The notes under the pieces were generated by a model. That model saw only the letters and a list, made by a program, of their open reading frames with translations. It did no database searches and was not told where the DNA came from. Positions 1 to 6,060 of a stretch of 10,180 bases of DNA are shown in pieces (within the stretch, counting starts at the first letter, position 1; every line of letters begins with the position of its first letter). The stretch is from DATAAM01 sp036260075 (GTDB taxonomy: Bacteria; Actinomycetota; Acidimicrobiia; Acidimicrobiales; JAHWLA01). The stretch spans positions 1 to 10,180 of the forward strand of contig DATAAM010000088.1 in assembly GCA_036260075.1 (NCBI GenBank). The letters run 5' to 3'. The translations under genes were made by a program, and so were the position numbers.

Positions 1-1
1 C

Positions 2-2305
2 GGCAGCCCCCCGACGTCGCGCAGCGGCAAGCCCATCCCGCCGCCTCCGGGCGGCCCCCCGATGTCGCGCAGCGGCAAGCCCATCCCGCCCCCGCCCGGC
101 ATGGGCGGCCGTCCCGCCCCCGCGGGTGGGCGGGGCGGTCCTGGTGGCGCGGGCAGGCCCGCCCCCGGCGGTGCCGGCCGTCCCGGCTTCGGCGGCCGTC
201 CCGGCGGCACCGGCGTCGGCCGTCCCGCAGGCGGCGGCTTCGGCGGCGGCGGCCGCGGCGGCCCTGGTGGTGGTGGTGGGGGCGGCGGCTTCGGCGGCGG
301 CCGCGGCGGTCCCAGTGGCGGTGGATTCGGGGGCCGTCCCGGTCCCGGCGGCGGCCCTGGTGGCGGCCCCGGTGGCCCGCCCGGCGGACGGGGTGGCTTC
401 GGAGGCCGCGGCCGTCCCGGCGGCCAGCGCCGGCGCAAGCGGCGTCGCACGTTCGAGGAGCTCGAGGCCCAGGAGCTGACGCGCTACACCCCGTCCGACG
501 CCCCCGTCCCCGAGGGCGAGGTCATCGTCGAGCGAGGCTCCACCGCCCAGGAGCTCGGCCCCAAGCTCAACCGCAGCGCGGCCGACGTGGTGCGCTTCCT
601 GCTCCAGCAGGGCGAGATGGTCACCGCCACCATGTCGCTGTCCGACGACGCCATCGAGCTGTTCGCGGCGGAGATCGGCGCCGCCGTGAAGCTGGTCGAC
701 CCCGGCGAGGAGAAAGAGGCGCTCCTCCAGGCCAAGTACTTCGACGACGACGAGGACGAGGAGGACGACGAGAACCAGCGGCCCCGCCCGCCGGTGATCA
801 CCGTCATGGGCCACGTCGACCACGGCAAGACCCTGCTGCTCGACCGCATCCGCGAGAGCAACGTGGTGGCGGGCGAGGCGGGCGGCATCACCCAGCACAT
901 CGGCGCCTACCAAGTCGACAAGGACGGGCGCCTGATCACGTTCATCGACACCCCGGGCCACGAGGCCTTCACCGCCATGCGTGCCCGCGGCGCCCAGGTC
1001 ACCGACATCGCCGTGCTGGTGGTGGCGGCCGACGACGGCGTGATGCCGCAGACGATCGAGGCGCTCAACCACGCCAAGGCGGCCGACGTGCCCATCGTGG
1101 TGGCGATCAACAAGGTCGACCGCGAGGATGCCGACCCCAACCGCGTGATGCAGCAGCTCTCGGAGCACGGCCTCGTGCCCGAGGCGTGGGGCGGCGACAC
1201 CATCACGGTCGAGCTGTCCGCCCTGCAGGGCGTGGGCATCGAAGAGCTGCTCGAGCAGTTGGTCGTGGTGGCCGACGTCGAGGAGCTCACCGCCAACCCC
1301 GAGGGTGCGACGCGTGGCACCGTGCTCGAGGCCAACCTCGACACCGGACGCGGCCCGGTGGCCACCGTCATCGTGGAGAACGGCACGCTGCGCGTGGGCG
1401 ACCCGATCGTGGCGGGCGCAGCGTGGGGTCGTGTGCGGGCACTGGTCGACGACAAGGGCGACAACATCAAGGAGGCGCCCCCGTCCACGCCGGTGCAGGT
1501 GCTCGGGTTCTCCGACGTGCCCACGGCGGGCGACGAGTTCCGCGTGACGACCACCGACAAGGTGGCCCGCGAGATCGGCGAGCAGCGCGAGCAGCGCTTC
1601 CGCACCGCCGACATGCGCAAGACCCCGTCGATGGCCGGCATGCAGGGCGGCGCCAAGCTCGAGGACATCTTCGAGCAGATCCAGCGGGGCGAGACGGCCA
1701 CGCTCAACCTGATCCTCAAGGCCGACGTGCAGGGCTCGCTCGAAGCGGTCACCGAGTCGCTGCGCAAGCTGGAGCGCGACGAGGTCAAGCTCGCCTTCGT
1801 GCACCGGGCCGTCGGCGGCATCACCGAGAACGACGTGCAGCTGGCGGCGGCGTCCAACGCCACGATCATCGGGTTCAACGTGCGGCCCGACCGCAAGGCC
1901 CGCACGCTGGCCGAGAACGAAGGCGTCGAGATCCGCAGCTACGAGATCATCTACAAGCTCATCGAGGACATCGAGAGCGCGATGGTCGGCATGCTGGCGC
2001 CCGAGTTCGAGGAGGTCGTCACCGGCGACGCCGAGGTGCGCGAGGTGTTCAGCGTGCCGCGGGTCGGCCGGGTGGCAGGCTGCTACGTGCGCAATGGCGT
2101 CATCACCCGTGGGTCGAAGGTGCGGTTCCTCCGGGAAGGCGTCGTCATCTGGCACGGCACCATCACGTCGCTCAAGCGGTTCAAGGACGACGCCCGCGAG
2201 GTGCAATCGGGCTTCGAGTGCGGCATCGGCCTATCCGACTTCCAGGACCTCAAGCAGGGCGACGTCATCGAGACCTACGAGGAGCGTGAGATCCCACGCA
2301 CGTAA
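2..2305 (+). CDS. infB: Translation initiation factor IF-2 (5' end outside window)
   Basis: IF2 is the GTPase that places initiator fMet-tRNA on the 30S subunit and promotes 50S joining. The frame is open back to position 2, so the gene starts upstream. The ATG at 62 is an internal Met: it sits in the second copy of a 48-base tandem repeat whose first copy has ACG there. Residue numbers below count from that ATG. Residues 1-125 are a disordered Gly/Pro/Arg-rich tail with RGG-like motifs, ending in a basic patch (RRRKRRR). An IF2_N domain spans about 158-206, followed by an acidic stretch (about 228-237). The G domain shows G1 GHVDHGKT (250-257), GITQH for G2, G3 DTPGH (296-300), G4 NKVD (350-353) and G5 SAL. 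Domain II contains DTGRGPVATV. Domain III contains ADVQGSLEA and VGGITENDV, and the C2 tRNA-binding domain runs to the end. It is first in a run with ylxP, rbfA, nrnA and truB. Identification is secure; only the start is unseen. Confidence 0.97.
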   Translation, partial: GSPPTSRSGKPIPPPPGGPPMSRSGKPIPPPPGMGGRPAPAGGRGGPGGAGRPAPGGAGRPGFGGRPGGTGVGRPAGGGFGGGGRGGPGGGGGGGGFGGGRGGPSGGGFGGRPGPGGGPGGGPGGPPGGRGGFGGRGRPGGQRRRKRRRTFEELEAQELTRYTPSDAPVPEGEVIVERGSTAQELGPKLNRSAADVVRFLLQQGEMVTATMSLSDDAIELFAAEIGAAVKLVDPGEEKEALLQAKYFDDDEDEEDDENQRPRPPVITVMGHVDHGKTLLLDRIRESNVVAGEAGGITQHIGAYQVDKDGRLITFIDTPGHEAFTAMRARGAQVTDIAVLVVAADDGVMPQTIEALNHAKAADVPIVVAINKVDREDADPNRVMQQLSEHGLVPEAWGGDTITVELSALQGVGIEELLEQLVVVADVEELTANPEGATRGTVLEANLDTGRGPVATVIVENGTLRVGDPIVAGAAWGRVRALVDDKGDNIKEAPPSTPVQVLGFSDVPTAGDEFRVTTTDKVAREIGEQREQRFRTADMRKTPSMAGMQGGAKLEDIFEQIQRGETATLNLILKADVQGSLEAVTESLRKLERDEVKLAFVHRAVGGITENDVQLAAASNATIIGFNVRPDRKARTLAENEGVEIRSYEIIYKLIEDIESAMVGMLAPEFEEVVTGDAEVREVFSVPRVGRVAGCYVRNGVITRGSKVRFLREGVVIWHGTITSLKRFKDDAREVQSGFECGIGLSDFQDLKQGDVIETYEEREIPRT
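7..102 (+). repeat. 48-base tandem repeat in the infB 5' region
   Basis: Two in-frame copies of a 48-base unit (7-54 and 55-102) encode nearly the same 16 residues, built around SRSGKPIPPPPG. The first copy has ACG where the second has ATG (position 62). More copies could lie upstream, outside the window. The repeat is part of the disordered IF2 amino terminus and shows that the ATG at 62 is probably not the gene start. Confidence 0.85.
103..447 (+). repeat. Low-complexity Gly/Arg/Pro tract inside infB
   Basis: This stretch consists largely of GGC, GGT, CGT and CCC codons. It encodes runs such as GGRPGG, GRGGPGG and a nine-glycine block, and ends in a cluster of basic residues (RRRKRRR). It has no internal stop codon, and the other forward frames also stay open here because of its composition; those are not genes. 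Gly/Arg/Pro-rich linkers before the IF2_N domain are usual in actinobacterial IF2, but the RGG density resembles an RNA-binding RGG box. That last point is inference only. Confidence 0.75.
2279..2284 (+). promoter_or_regulatory. Ribosome binding site for ylxP
   Basis: GAGGAG lies inside the end of infB, 11 bases before the ACG at 2296. It is the only good Shine-Dalgarno-like match near the expected amino terminus of ylxP. It supports initiation near the infB stop, probably translationally coupled, rather than at the TTG at 2347, which would need a site near 2335. Confidence 0.5.
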
Positions 2306-2580
2306 GTGCTCTGGAGATCGACCTGCGCCTGCCCAACTGCCACTCGTTGAAGGAGAAGCGAGCGGTGGTCAAGACCATCCTCCACGGCGCCCAGAACCGC
2401 TTCGGCGTGGCCGCCGCCGAGGTGGCGCACCAGGACAAGTGGCAGCGGGCCGGCCTCGGTTTCGCCACCGTGTCGGGGCGGGCAGGACTGGCCGACGACG
2501 TCCTGCGGAAGGTGGAGCGGTTCGTGTGGTCGTTCCCCGAGGTCGAGGTCATCGAGGCAGTGTGGGGGGTCGATGGTTGA
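2296..2580 (+). CDS. ylxP: YlxP-like DUF503 protein with apparent ACG start
   Basis: This is a small DUF503-family protein of 94 residues if read from 2296, the family's usual size. YlxP homologues sit between infB and rbfA in many Gram-positive genomes and are thought to act in ribosome assembly; no activity can be read from the sequence. Recognisable segments are LEIDLRLP, HSLKEKRAVVKTIL, NRFGVAAAEVAHQDKWQRAG and a hydrophobic end containing EVEVIEAVWGVDG. The odd feature is the start. In frame there is no ATG or GTG between the stop at 2287-2289 and the conserved body. Counting back from SLKEKR, the family's first Met falls on ACG at 2296. The first ordinary start, TTG at 2347, would delete the first beta strand. 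CTG at 2311 is a third option. The gene overlaps the infB end by 10 bases and the rbfA start by 8. Family assignment is strong; the start is uncertain. Confidence 0.85.
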   Translation, partial: THVSALEIDLRLPNCHSLKEKRAVVKTILHGAQNRFGVAAAEVAHQDKWQRAGLGFATVSGRAGLADDVLRKVERFVWSFPEVEVIEAVWGVDG

Positions 2581-2986
2581 CCGCCGCCGCAAGGTCGGCA
2601 GCAGTCGGCGCTACCCCCGCACGTTGCGCGTCAACGAGGTGCTGCGCGAGGTCGTCGCCGAGGAGCTGGAGCGGTTGGCCGACGAGGACCCCCGCCTCGA
2701 CCTGCTCACCGTCACCCACGTCGAGGCCGAGCCCGACCTGCGCCACGCCGTGGTGCTCCTGGCCTCGCTGTCCGACGAGGTGGCCGAGGCGTTGGCCGAG
2801 CACCGGGTGCGGCTCCAGGCCGCCATCGGACGTCAGGTGCGGCTGAAGCGCACCCCGCAATTGGCGTTCGAGGCCGACCCTGCGGTAGCTACTGGACAGC
2901 GGGTGGACGACATCCTCCGGGGGTTGACGAAGGCCGAGGCGGGAGCCGAGGCCGACCATGTGGGCAGAGACGATGCGGCAAGCTGA
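2573..2986 (+). CDS. rbfA: Ribosome-binding factor A
   Basis: RbfA is a small KH-type protein that binds the 30S subunit and helps mature the 5' end of 16S rRNA (helix 1), with a role in cold adaptation. The product is 137 residues, slightly long for the family. Family features are the opening helix YPRTLRVNEVLREVVAEEL, then DPRLDLLTVTHVEAEPDLRHAVV, the RLKRTPQLAFEAD strand, and the closing QRVDDIL helix. The last 20 or so residues are an extra tail of low conservation that overlaps the next gene. The ATG at 2573 overlaps the ylxP stop by 8 bases and follows a G-run (GGGGGG) that can serve as ribosome binding site, so coupling with ylxP is likely. The position between ylxP and the DHH phosphoesterase is the standard one. 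Confidence 0.95.
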   Translation: MVDRRRKVGSSRRYPRTLRVNEVLREVVAEELERLADEDPRLDLLTVTHVEAEPDLRHAVVLLASLSDEVAEALAEHRVRLQAAIGRQVRLKRTPQLAFEADPAVATGQRVDDILRGLTKAEAGAEADHVGRDDAAS

Positions 2987-3947
2987 TCTGGAGGCGGCGG
3001 CACGGGCGATCGAGGGCGCCTCGTCGGTCGCGCTCGCCTGCCACGTCGCGCCCGACGGCGACGCGCTGGGCTCGCTCCTCGCGCTCCACCACCTGGCCTT
3101 GGCGAACGGCAAGCGGTCGGTGGCCTCGTGGCCCGAGCCGTTCACCGTGGCCCCCCACTACCAGTACCTGCCCGGGCTCGACCTGGCCACGAAGCCGGAG
3201 GACTTCCCGGCGGCGCCCGAGGTGATGCTCACCTTCGACTGCGGGTCACTCGACCGGCTGGGAGGCCTGGCCGTCGCCGCCCGGGCCGCGGGGGAGCTGA
3301 TCGTGCTCGACCACCACGCGTCGAACGACCACTACGGCACGATCAACGTCGTCGACACCGAGGCGGCGGCCACGGTGGTGCTGGTGCGTGAGCTGGCTCG
3401 GCTGCTGGGGTGGTCGCTCGACCGCGACGCCGCCATGTGCCTCTACACCGGACTGGTCACCGACACCGGGCGCTTCCAGTACGCCAACACCACGCCTTCG
3501 GTGTTCGCGCTGGCGCAGGAGCTGGCGTCGTTCGATCTGCCGATCGCCGCCATGACCCGGCGGCTGTTCGAGGAACACCGCTTCCGGTACCTGCAGATGA
3601 TGGGCGCCTGCCTGGCCCGGGCCGAGCTCGACCCCGAGCTCGGTTTCGTGGCCACGTGGGTCACGAACTTCGACCTCGACGGCTTCGAGGTCGACATCGA
3701 CGAGACCGAAGGCCTCATCGACGTGGTGCGGCGCACTGCCGAGGCCCAGGTGGCCTGCGTGTGCAAGGAGACGGCCGACGGCATCCGGGTGTCGCTGCGG
3801 TCGGTGTCCGACGACGTCGACGTCTCGCTGATAGCGGCCCGCTTCGGCGGCGGCGGCCACCGCTTCGCTGCCGGCTTCACCGCCCCCTACCCGGTCGTCG
3901 ACGTCATCGGGAACATCAAGGCCGCGCTGCGCGAGCTTCGGGCCTGA
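2958..3947 (+). CDS. nrnA: DHH-family nanoRNase / pAp phosphatase
   Basis: NrnA proteins degrade 2-5 nt RNA fragments to mononucleotides and dephosphorylate pAp (3'-phosphoadenosine 5'-phosphate), finishing RNA decay where Orn is absent or in addition to it. The 329-residue product has the full DHH/DHHA1 layout: HVAPDGDALGS (29-39), the metal-binding Asp in FDCGS (94), the DHH triad in LDHHASND (118-120), TGLVTDTGRF with its Asp at 169, and the substrate-binding GGGGHRFAAG of the DHHA1 domain (297-306). All expected metal ligands are present. The ATG at 2958 overlaps rbfA by 29 bases. A second in-frame ATG at 2973, five codons on, overlaps by 14 and is equally possible, since neither has a clear ribosome binding site. 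The gene ends 4 bases before truB. The position between rbfA and truB is typical of actinobacteria and many Firmicutes. Confidence 0.93.
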   Translation: MWAETMRQADLEAAARAIEGASSVALACHVAPDGDALGSLLALHHLALANGKRSVASWPEPFTVAPHYQYLPGLDLATKPEDFPAAPEVMLTFDCGSLDRLGGLAVAARAAGELIVLDHHASNDHYGTINVVDTEAAATVVLVRELARLLGWSLDRDAAMCLYTGLVTDTGRFQYANTTPSVFALAQELASFDLPIAAMTRRLFEEHRFRYLQMMGACLARAELDPELGFVATWVTNFDLDGFEVDIDETEGLIDVVRRTAEAQVACVCKETADGIRVSLRSVSDDVDVSLIAARFGGGGHRFAAGFTAPYPVVDVIGNIKAALRELRA

Positions 3948-3951
3948 CCTG

Positions 3952-4776
3952 GTGGTCGACGGCCTGGTCGTGGTCGACAAGCCCACGGGCTGGACCTCGC
4001 ACGACGTCGTCGCCCGCTGCCGGCGCATCTTCGGGCAGAAGCGGGTGGGCCACTCGGGCACGCTCGACCCCGATGCCACCGGCGTGCTCCTCGTGGGGCT
4101 GGGCCGCGTCACGCGGTTGCTCCGCTTCCTCACCGCGCTGCCCAAGGCCTACACCGGCGAGGTGGTGCTCGGCGCTGCCACGTCGACGCTCGATGCATCC
4201 GGCGAGGTGACCGCCCGCTTCGACATGGCGGTCACGCCCGCCGCCGTGCGGTCCGCGGCCGAACGGCTCACCGGCGAGATCGAGCAGGTGCCGCCCATGG
4301 TGTCGGCCGTGAAGGTGGGCGGGCGGCGACTGCACGAGCTGGCTCGGGCGGGGGAGGAGGTGGACCGAGCCCCCCGTCGGGTCACCGTGACCCGCTTCGA
4401 CGTCGAGCCCACCGACGACCCCGTCGTCTACCGCATCGACGTCGACTGCTCGTCGGGCACCTACGTGCGCACGCTGGCCGCCGACCTCGGCGTCCTGCTC
4501 GGCGGGGGAGCGCACCTTCGCAACCTGCGCCGCACGGCCATCGGCTCGTTCACCGAAGCCGAAGCCCAGCCGCTCGACGCCGACCTGCGCGTGCTCCCGC
4601 CGGCCGAGGCGCTGCGCGACTACCCGGCCGCAGTGCTCGCGCCCGAGCAGGTGGCCGACGTGACACACGGCCGCCGCATCGCGCTCGACCGTACCGACAT
4701 CGTGCGCCTGCTCGACGCCGAAGGGGCCCTCGTCGCCGTGGCCGAGGACGGCCGCCCGGCCGTGGTGCTGGCATAG
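3952..4776 (+). CDS. truB: tRNA pseudouridine(55) synthase
   Basis: TruB isomerises U55 in the T-arm of elongator tRNAs to pseudouridine and also acts as a tRNA folding chaperone. The 274-residue product begins with the family's GLVVVDKPTGWTSHDVV. It carries the catalytic Asp39 in HSGTLDPDATG, the VPPMVSAVKVGGRRLHELAR motif, and CSSGTYVRTLAADLG. After about residue 225 comes a short C-terminal PUA-like domain of the actinobacterial type (HGRRIAL...GALVAVAEDGRPAVVLA). The start is GTG at 3952, only 4 bases after the nrnA stop. Starting there places VDKP at the usual distance from the amino terminus, and no alternative upstream start fits in the gap. It is the last gene of the tight infB operon; a 182-base gap with strong hairpins follows. 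Confidence 0.96.
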   Translation: MVDGLVVVDKPTGWTSHDVVARCRRIFGQKRVGHSGTLDPDATGVLLVGLGRVTRLLRFLTALPKAYTGEVVLGAATSTLDASGEVTARFDMAVTPAAVRSAAERLTGEIEQVPPMVSAVKVGGRRLHELARAGEEVDRAPRRVTVTRFDVEPTDDPVVYRIDVDCSSGTYVRTLAADLGVLLGGGAHLRNLRRTAIGSFTEAEAQPLDADLRVLPPAEALRDYPAAVLAPEQVADVTHGRRIALDRTDIVRLLDAEGALVAVAEDGRPAVVLA

Positions 4777-4842
4777 CCTCACTTCATGCCTGATGAAGAG
4801 GCATCAACCTGTTCACGCGCCAGAAGGCCGCCGTCCGACGCT

Positions 4843-4886
4843 GTTGTGCGCAGAAGGCCCGCCGAGCGAAGGATTCTGCGCACAAC
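4843..4886 (+). repeat. Inverted repeat 1 between truB and ribF
   Basis: A perfect 13-bp stem pairs GTTGTGCGCAGAA (4843-4855) with TTCTGCGCACAAC (4874-4886), around an 18-base loop. The loop carries GGCCCGCCGAGCGAA (4856-4870), which recurs with two changes in the next hairpin. There is no following T-run, so it is not a classical intrinsic terminator. It could act as a transcript end structure for truB, an RNA processing site, or a dispersed palindromic repeat. Confidence 0.75.
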
Positions 4887-4896
4887 CACCCGGAGC

Positions 4897-4935
4897 GGAG
4901 GCGAAATGGCCCGCTGAGCGGACCTTTTCGCCTCC
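4897..4935 (+). repeat. Inverted repeat 2 (nested hairpin) upstream of ribF
   Basis: The element is a 39-base palindrome centred on 4916. GGAGGCGAAA (4897-4906) pairs with TTTCGCCTCC (4926-4935). Continuing in the same register, GG pairs with CC and CCGC with GCGG, around a TGA loop (4915-4917). Sixteen of 18 positions pair; the exceptions are 4907/4925 (T/T) and 4910/4922 (C/A). It ends 8 bases before the putative -10 box of ribF. It may be the terminator of the upstream operon without a U-tract, or an operator-like dyad. Confidence 0.75.
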
Positions 4936-4943
4936 AAGCCGCC

Positions 4944-4949
4944 TAGCCT
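4944..4949 (+). promoter_or_regulatory. Putative -10 box of ribF (TAGCCT)
   Basis: TAGCCT fits the TANNNT pattern of actinobacterial housekeeping promoters and lies 9 bases before the ribF ATG. A transcript starting 6-7 bases downstream would have only a 2-3 base leader, in keeping with the lack of a Shine-Dalgarno sequence before ribF. The same hexamer precedes rpsO. No convincing -35 element is visible at 17-18 bases, so the call is tentative. Confidence 0.35.
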
Positions 4950-4958
4950 CGGCATGCC

Positions 4959-5894
4959 ATGGAGGTGATCCGCGACCTGGCCGCCTGCCCTCGTCCCGAA
5001 CGGGGGAGCGTGGTGACGATCGGCGCGTACGACGGGGTGCACCTGGGCCATCGCGCCCTCATCGCCGAGGTGCGCGACCGCGCCACGCACCTCGGGTGCG
5101 GTTCTGCCGTCGTCACGTTCGACCGCCATCCCGCCATGGTCGTGCGCCCCGAGTCGGCTCCGAAGCTCCTCACCGACCTCGACCAGAAGCTCGAGCTGCT
5201 GGAGGAGACGGGCGTCGACTACGTCCTCGTCGTGCACTTCGACGAGGAACGCTCCCGCGAGTCGGCCGAGGACTTCGTGGACGAGATCCTCGTCGGCTGC
5301 ATGAACGCCAAGGCCGTCGTCGTCGGCCACGACTTCCACTTTGGCCACGGCCGCCGCGGCAACGTGGCGCTCCTCAGCCAGCTCGGTGCCGAGGCGGGCT
5401 TCGACGTGCTGGGCATCCGCCTGGCGGGCGACGAGGCGGCCGCCTACTCGTCCACCCGCATCCGCCGACTGCTGGTCGAGGGCGACGTCGCCACGGCCGC
5501 GGCCCTCCTGGGCCGCCCCCACGAGGTGCGAGGGGTCGTCACACGGGGCGACGCCCGGGGCCGTGATCTCGGGTTCCCCACCGCCAACATCGTCGTGCCC
5601 GCCGACATCCTCCTGCCCGCCGACGGCATCTACGCAGGGTGGTACCGGCGCCCGGACGGCACCAGGCACATGGCCGCCCTCTCGCTCGGGCGTCGCCCCA
5701 CGTTCTACGACCACGCCGACAGCAGCCTGCTCGAGGCCTACCTCCTCGACTTCGACGGCGACCTCTACGACGAGCCCGCCGCCGTGCAGTTCGTGGCCCG
5801 CCTGCGCGACGAGGAGCGCTTCGACTCCGTCGACGCGCTTGTCCGCCGCATGGGCGACGACGTGGCCGCCACCCGTTCCGTCCTCGCGGTCTGA
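4959..5894 (+). CDS. ribF: Bifunctional riboflavin kinase / FAD synthetase
   Basis: RibF phosphorylates riboflavin to FMN and adenylates FMN to FAD. The 311 residues match the usual bifunctional length. The N-terminal adenylyltransferase domain shows TIGAYDGVHLGH (20-31, the HxGH-type nucleotide site), FDRHP (54-58), VVGHDFHFGHGRRGN (121-135) and SSTRIRRLL (164-172). The C-terminal flavokinase domain shows GDARGRDLGFPTANI (197-211), LPADGIYAGW (219-228), LSLGRRPTF (241-249) and the LLEAYLLDFDGDLY block carrying the catalytic Glu (257-270). Both activities therefore look intact. The ATG at 4959 has no Shine-Dalgarno sequence and lies just behind a TAGCCT box, suggesting leaderless or near-leaderless expression separate from the infB operon. 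No FMN riboswitch is seen upstream, as expected for a gene kept on constitutively. Confidence 0.96.
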   Translation: MEVIRDLAACPRPERGSVVTIGAYDGVHLGHRALIAEVRDRATHLGCGSAVVTFDRHPAMVVRPESAPKLLTDLDQKLELLEETGVDYVLVVHFDEERSRESAEDFVDEILVGCMNAKAVVVGHDFHFGHGRRGNVALLSQLGAEAGFDVLGIRLAGDEAAAYSSTRIRRLLVEGDVATAAALLGRPHEVRGVVTRGDARGRDLGFPTANIVVPADILLPADGIYAGWYRRPDGTRHMAALSLGRRPTFYDHADSSLLEAYLLDFDGDLYDEPAAVQFVARLRDEERFDSVDALVRRMGDDVAATRSVLAV

Positions 5895-5932
5895 GCACGG
5901 CGCGTCGCTAGTCGACCTCTGCGCCGAACCTG

Positions 5933-5982
5933 CGTCCTTTGTGCGTTTGGCGCCACATGTGGCGTTGAGCGCACAGAGAACG
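5933..5982 (+). repeat. Long inverted repeat downstream of ribF
   Basis: One continuous register of pairing is centred between 5957 and 5958. The core is a perfect 14-bp palindrome, CGCCACATGTGGCG (5951-5964). The outer arms CTTTGTGCG (5937-5945) and CGCACAGAG (5970-5978) pair, and a further three bases (5933-5935 with 5980-5982) extend the stem. In RNA from the plus strand this gives a stem of about 23 bp with a CATG loop, one mismatch (5936/5979) and five G-U pairs. No T-run follows. A ribF transcript-end structure or a palindromic repeat element are the likeliest readings. Confidence 0.75.
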
Positions 5983-6060
5983 GCGGGCTAGTCCGTTCGG
6001 GCCATTCGTTGACCAAACGTTGCCGAAAGCGGGCCGCCGGTCGATACGAGTAACTGGGAC

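Noticed and set aside
62..64. ATG as the true start of infB
   Set aside because: The frame is open to position 2, and the upstream repeat copy encodes nearly the same residues. Actinobacterial IF2 normally begins well before this region.
907..1905. 332-codon minus-strand open frame inside infB
   Set aside because: It lies fully within the conserved IF2 GTPase and domain II-III region. The Ser/Thr/Arg-rich translation is a codon-bias artefact.
2287..2310. IF2-YlxP fusion made by a -1 frameshift
   Set aside because: The shift would have to occur between 2290 and 2305, and no slippery heptamer or following structure is visible there. A separate start with a nearby GAGGAG is simpler.
4777..4958. 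FMN riboswitch upstream of ribF
   Set aside because: I could not see the conserved multi-helix core or its AGGG-type segments. The gap is explained by two simple hairpins, and bifunctional ribF genes are often not riboswitch-controlled.
6009..6050. TTGACC and TACGAG as a promoter for the CAP gene
   Set aside because: The spacing between them is about 30 bases, too long for a housekeeping promoter. The alternative TTGCCG at 6020 is a weak -35 and TACGAG lacks the final T.
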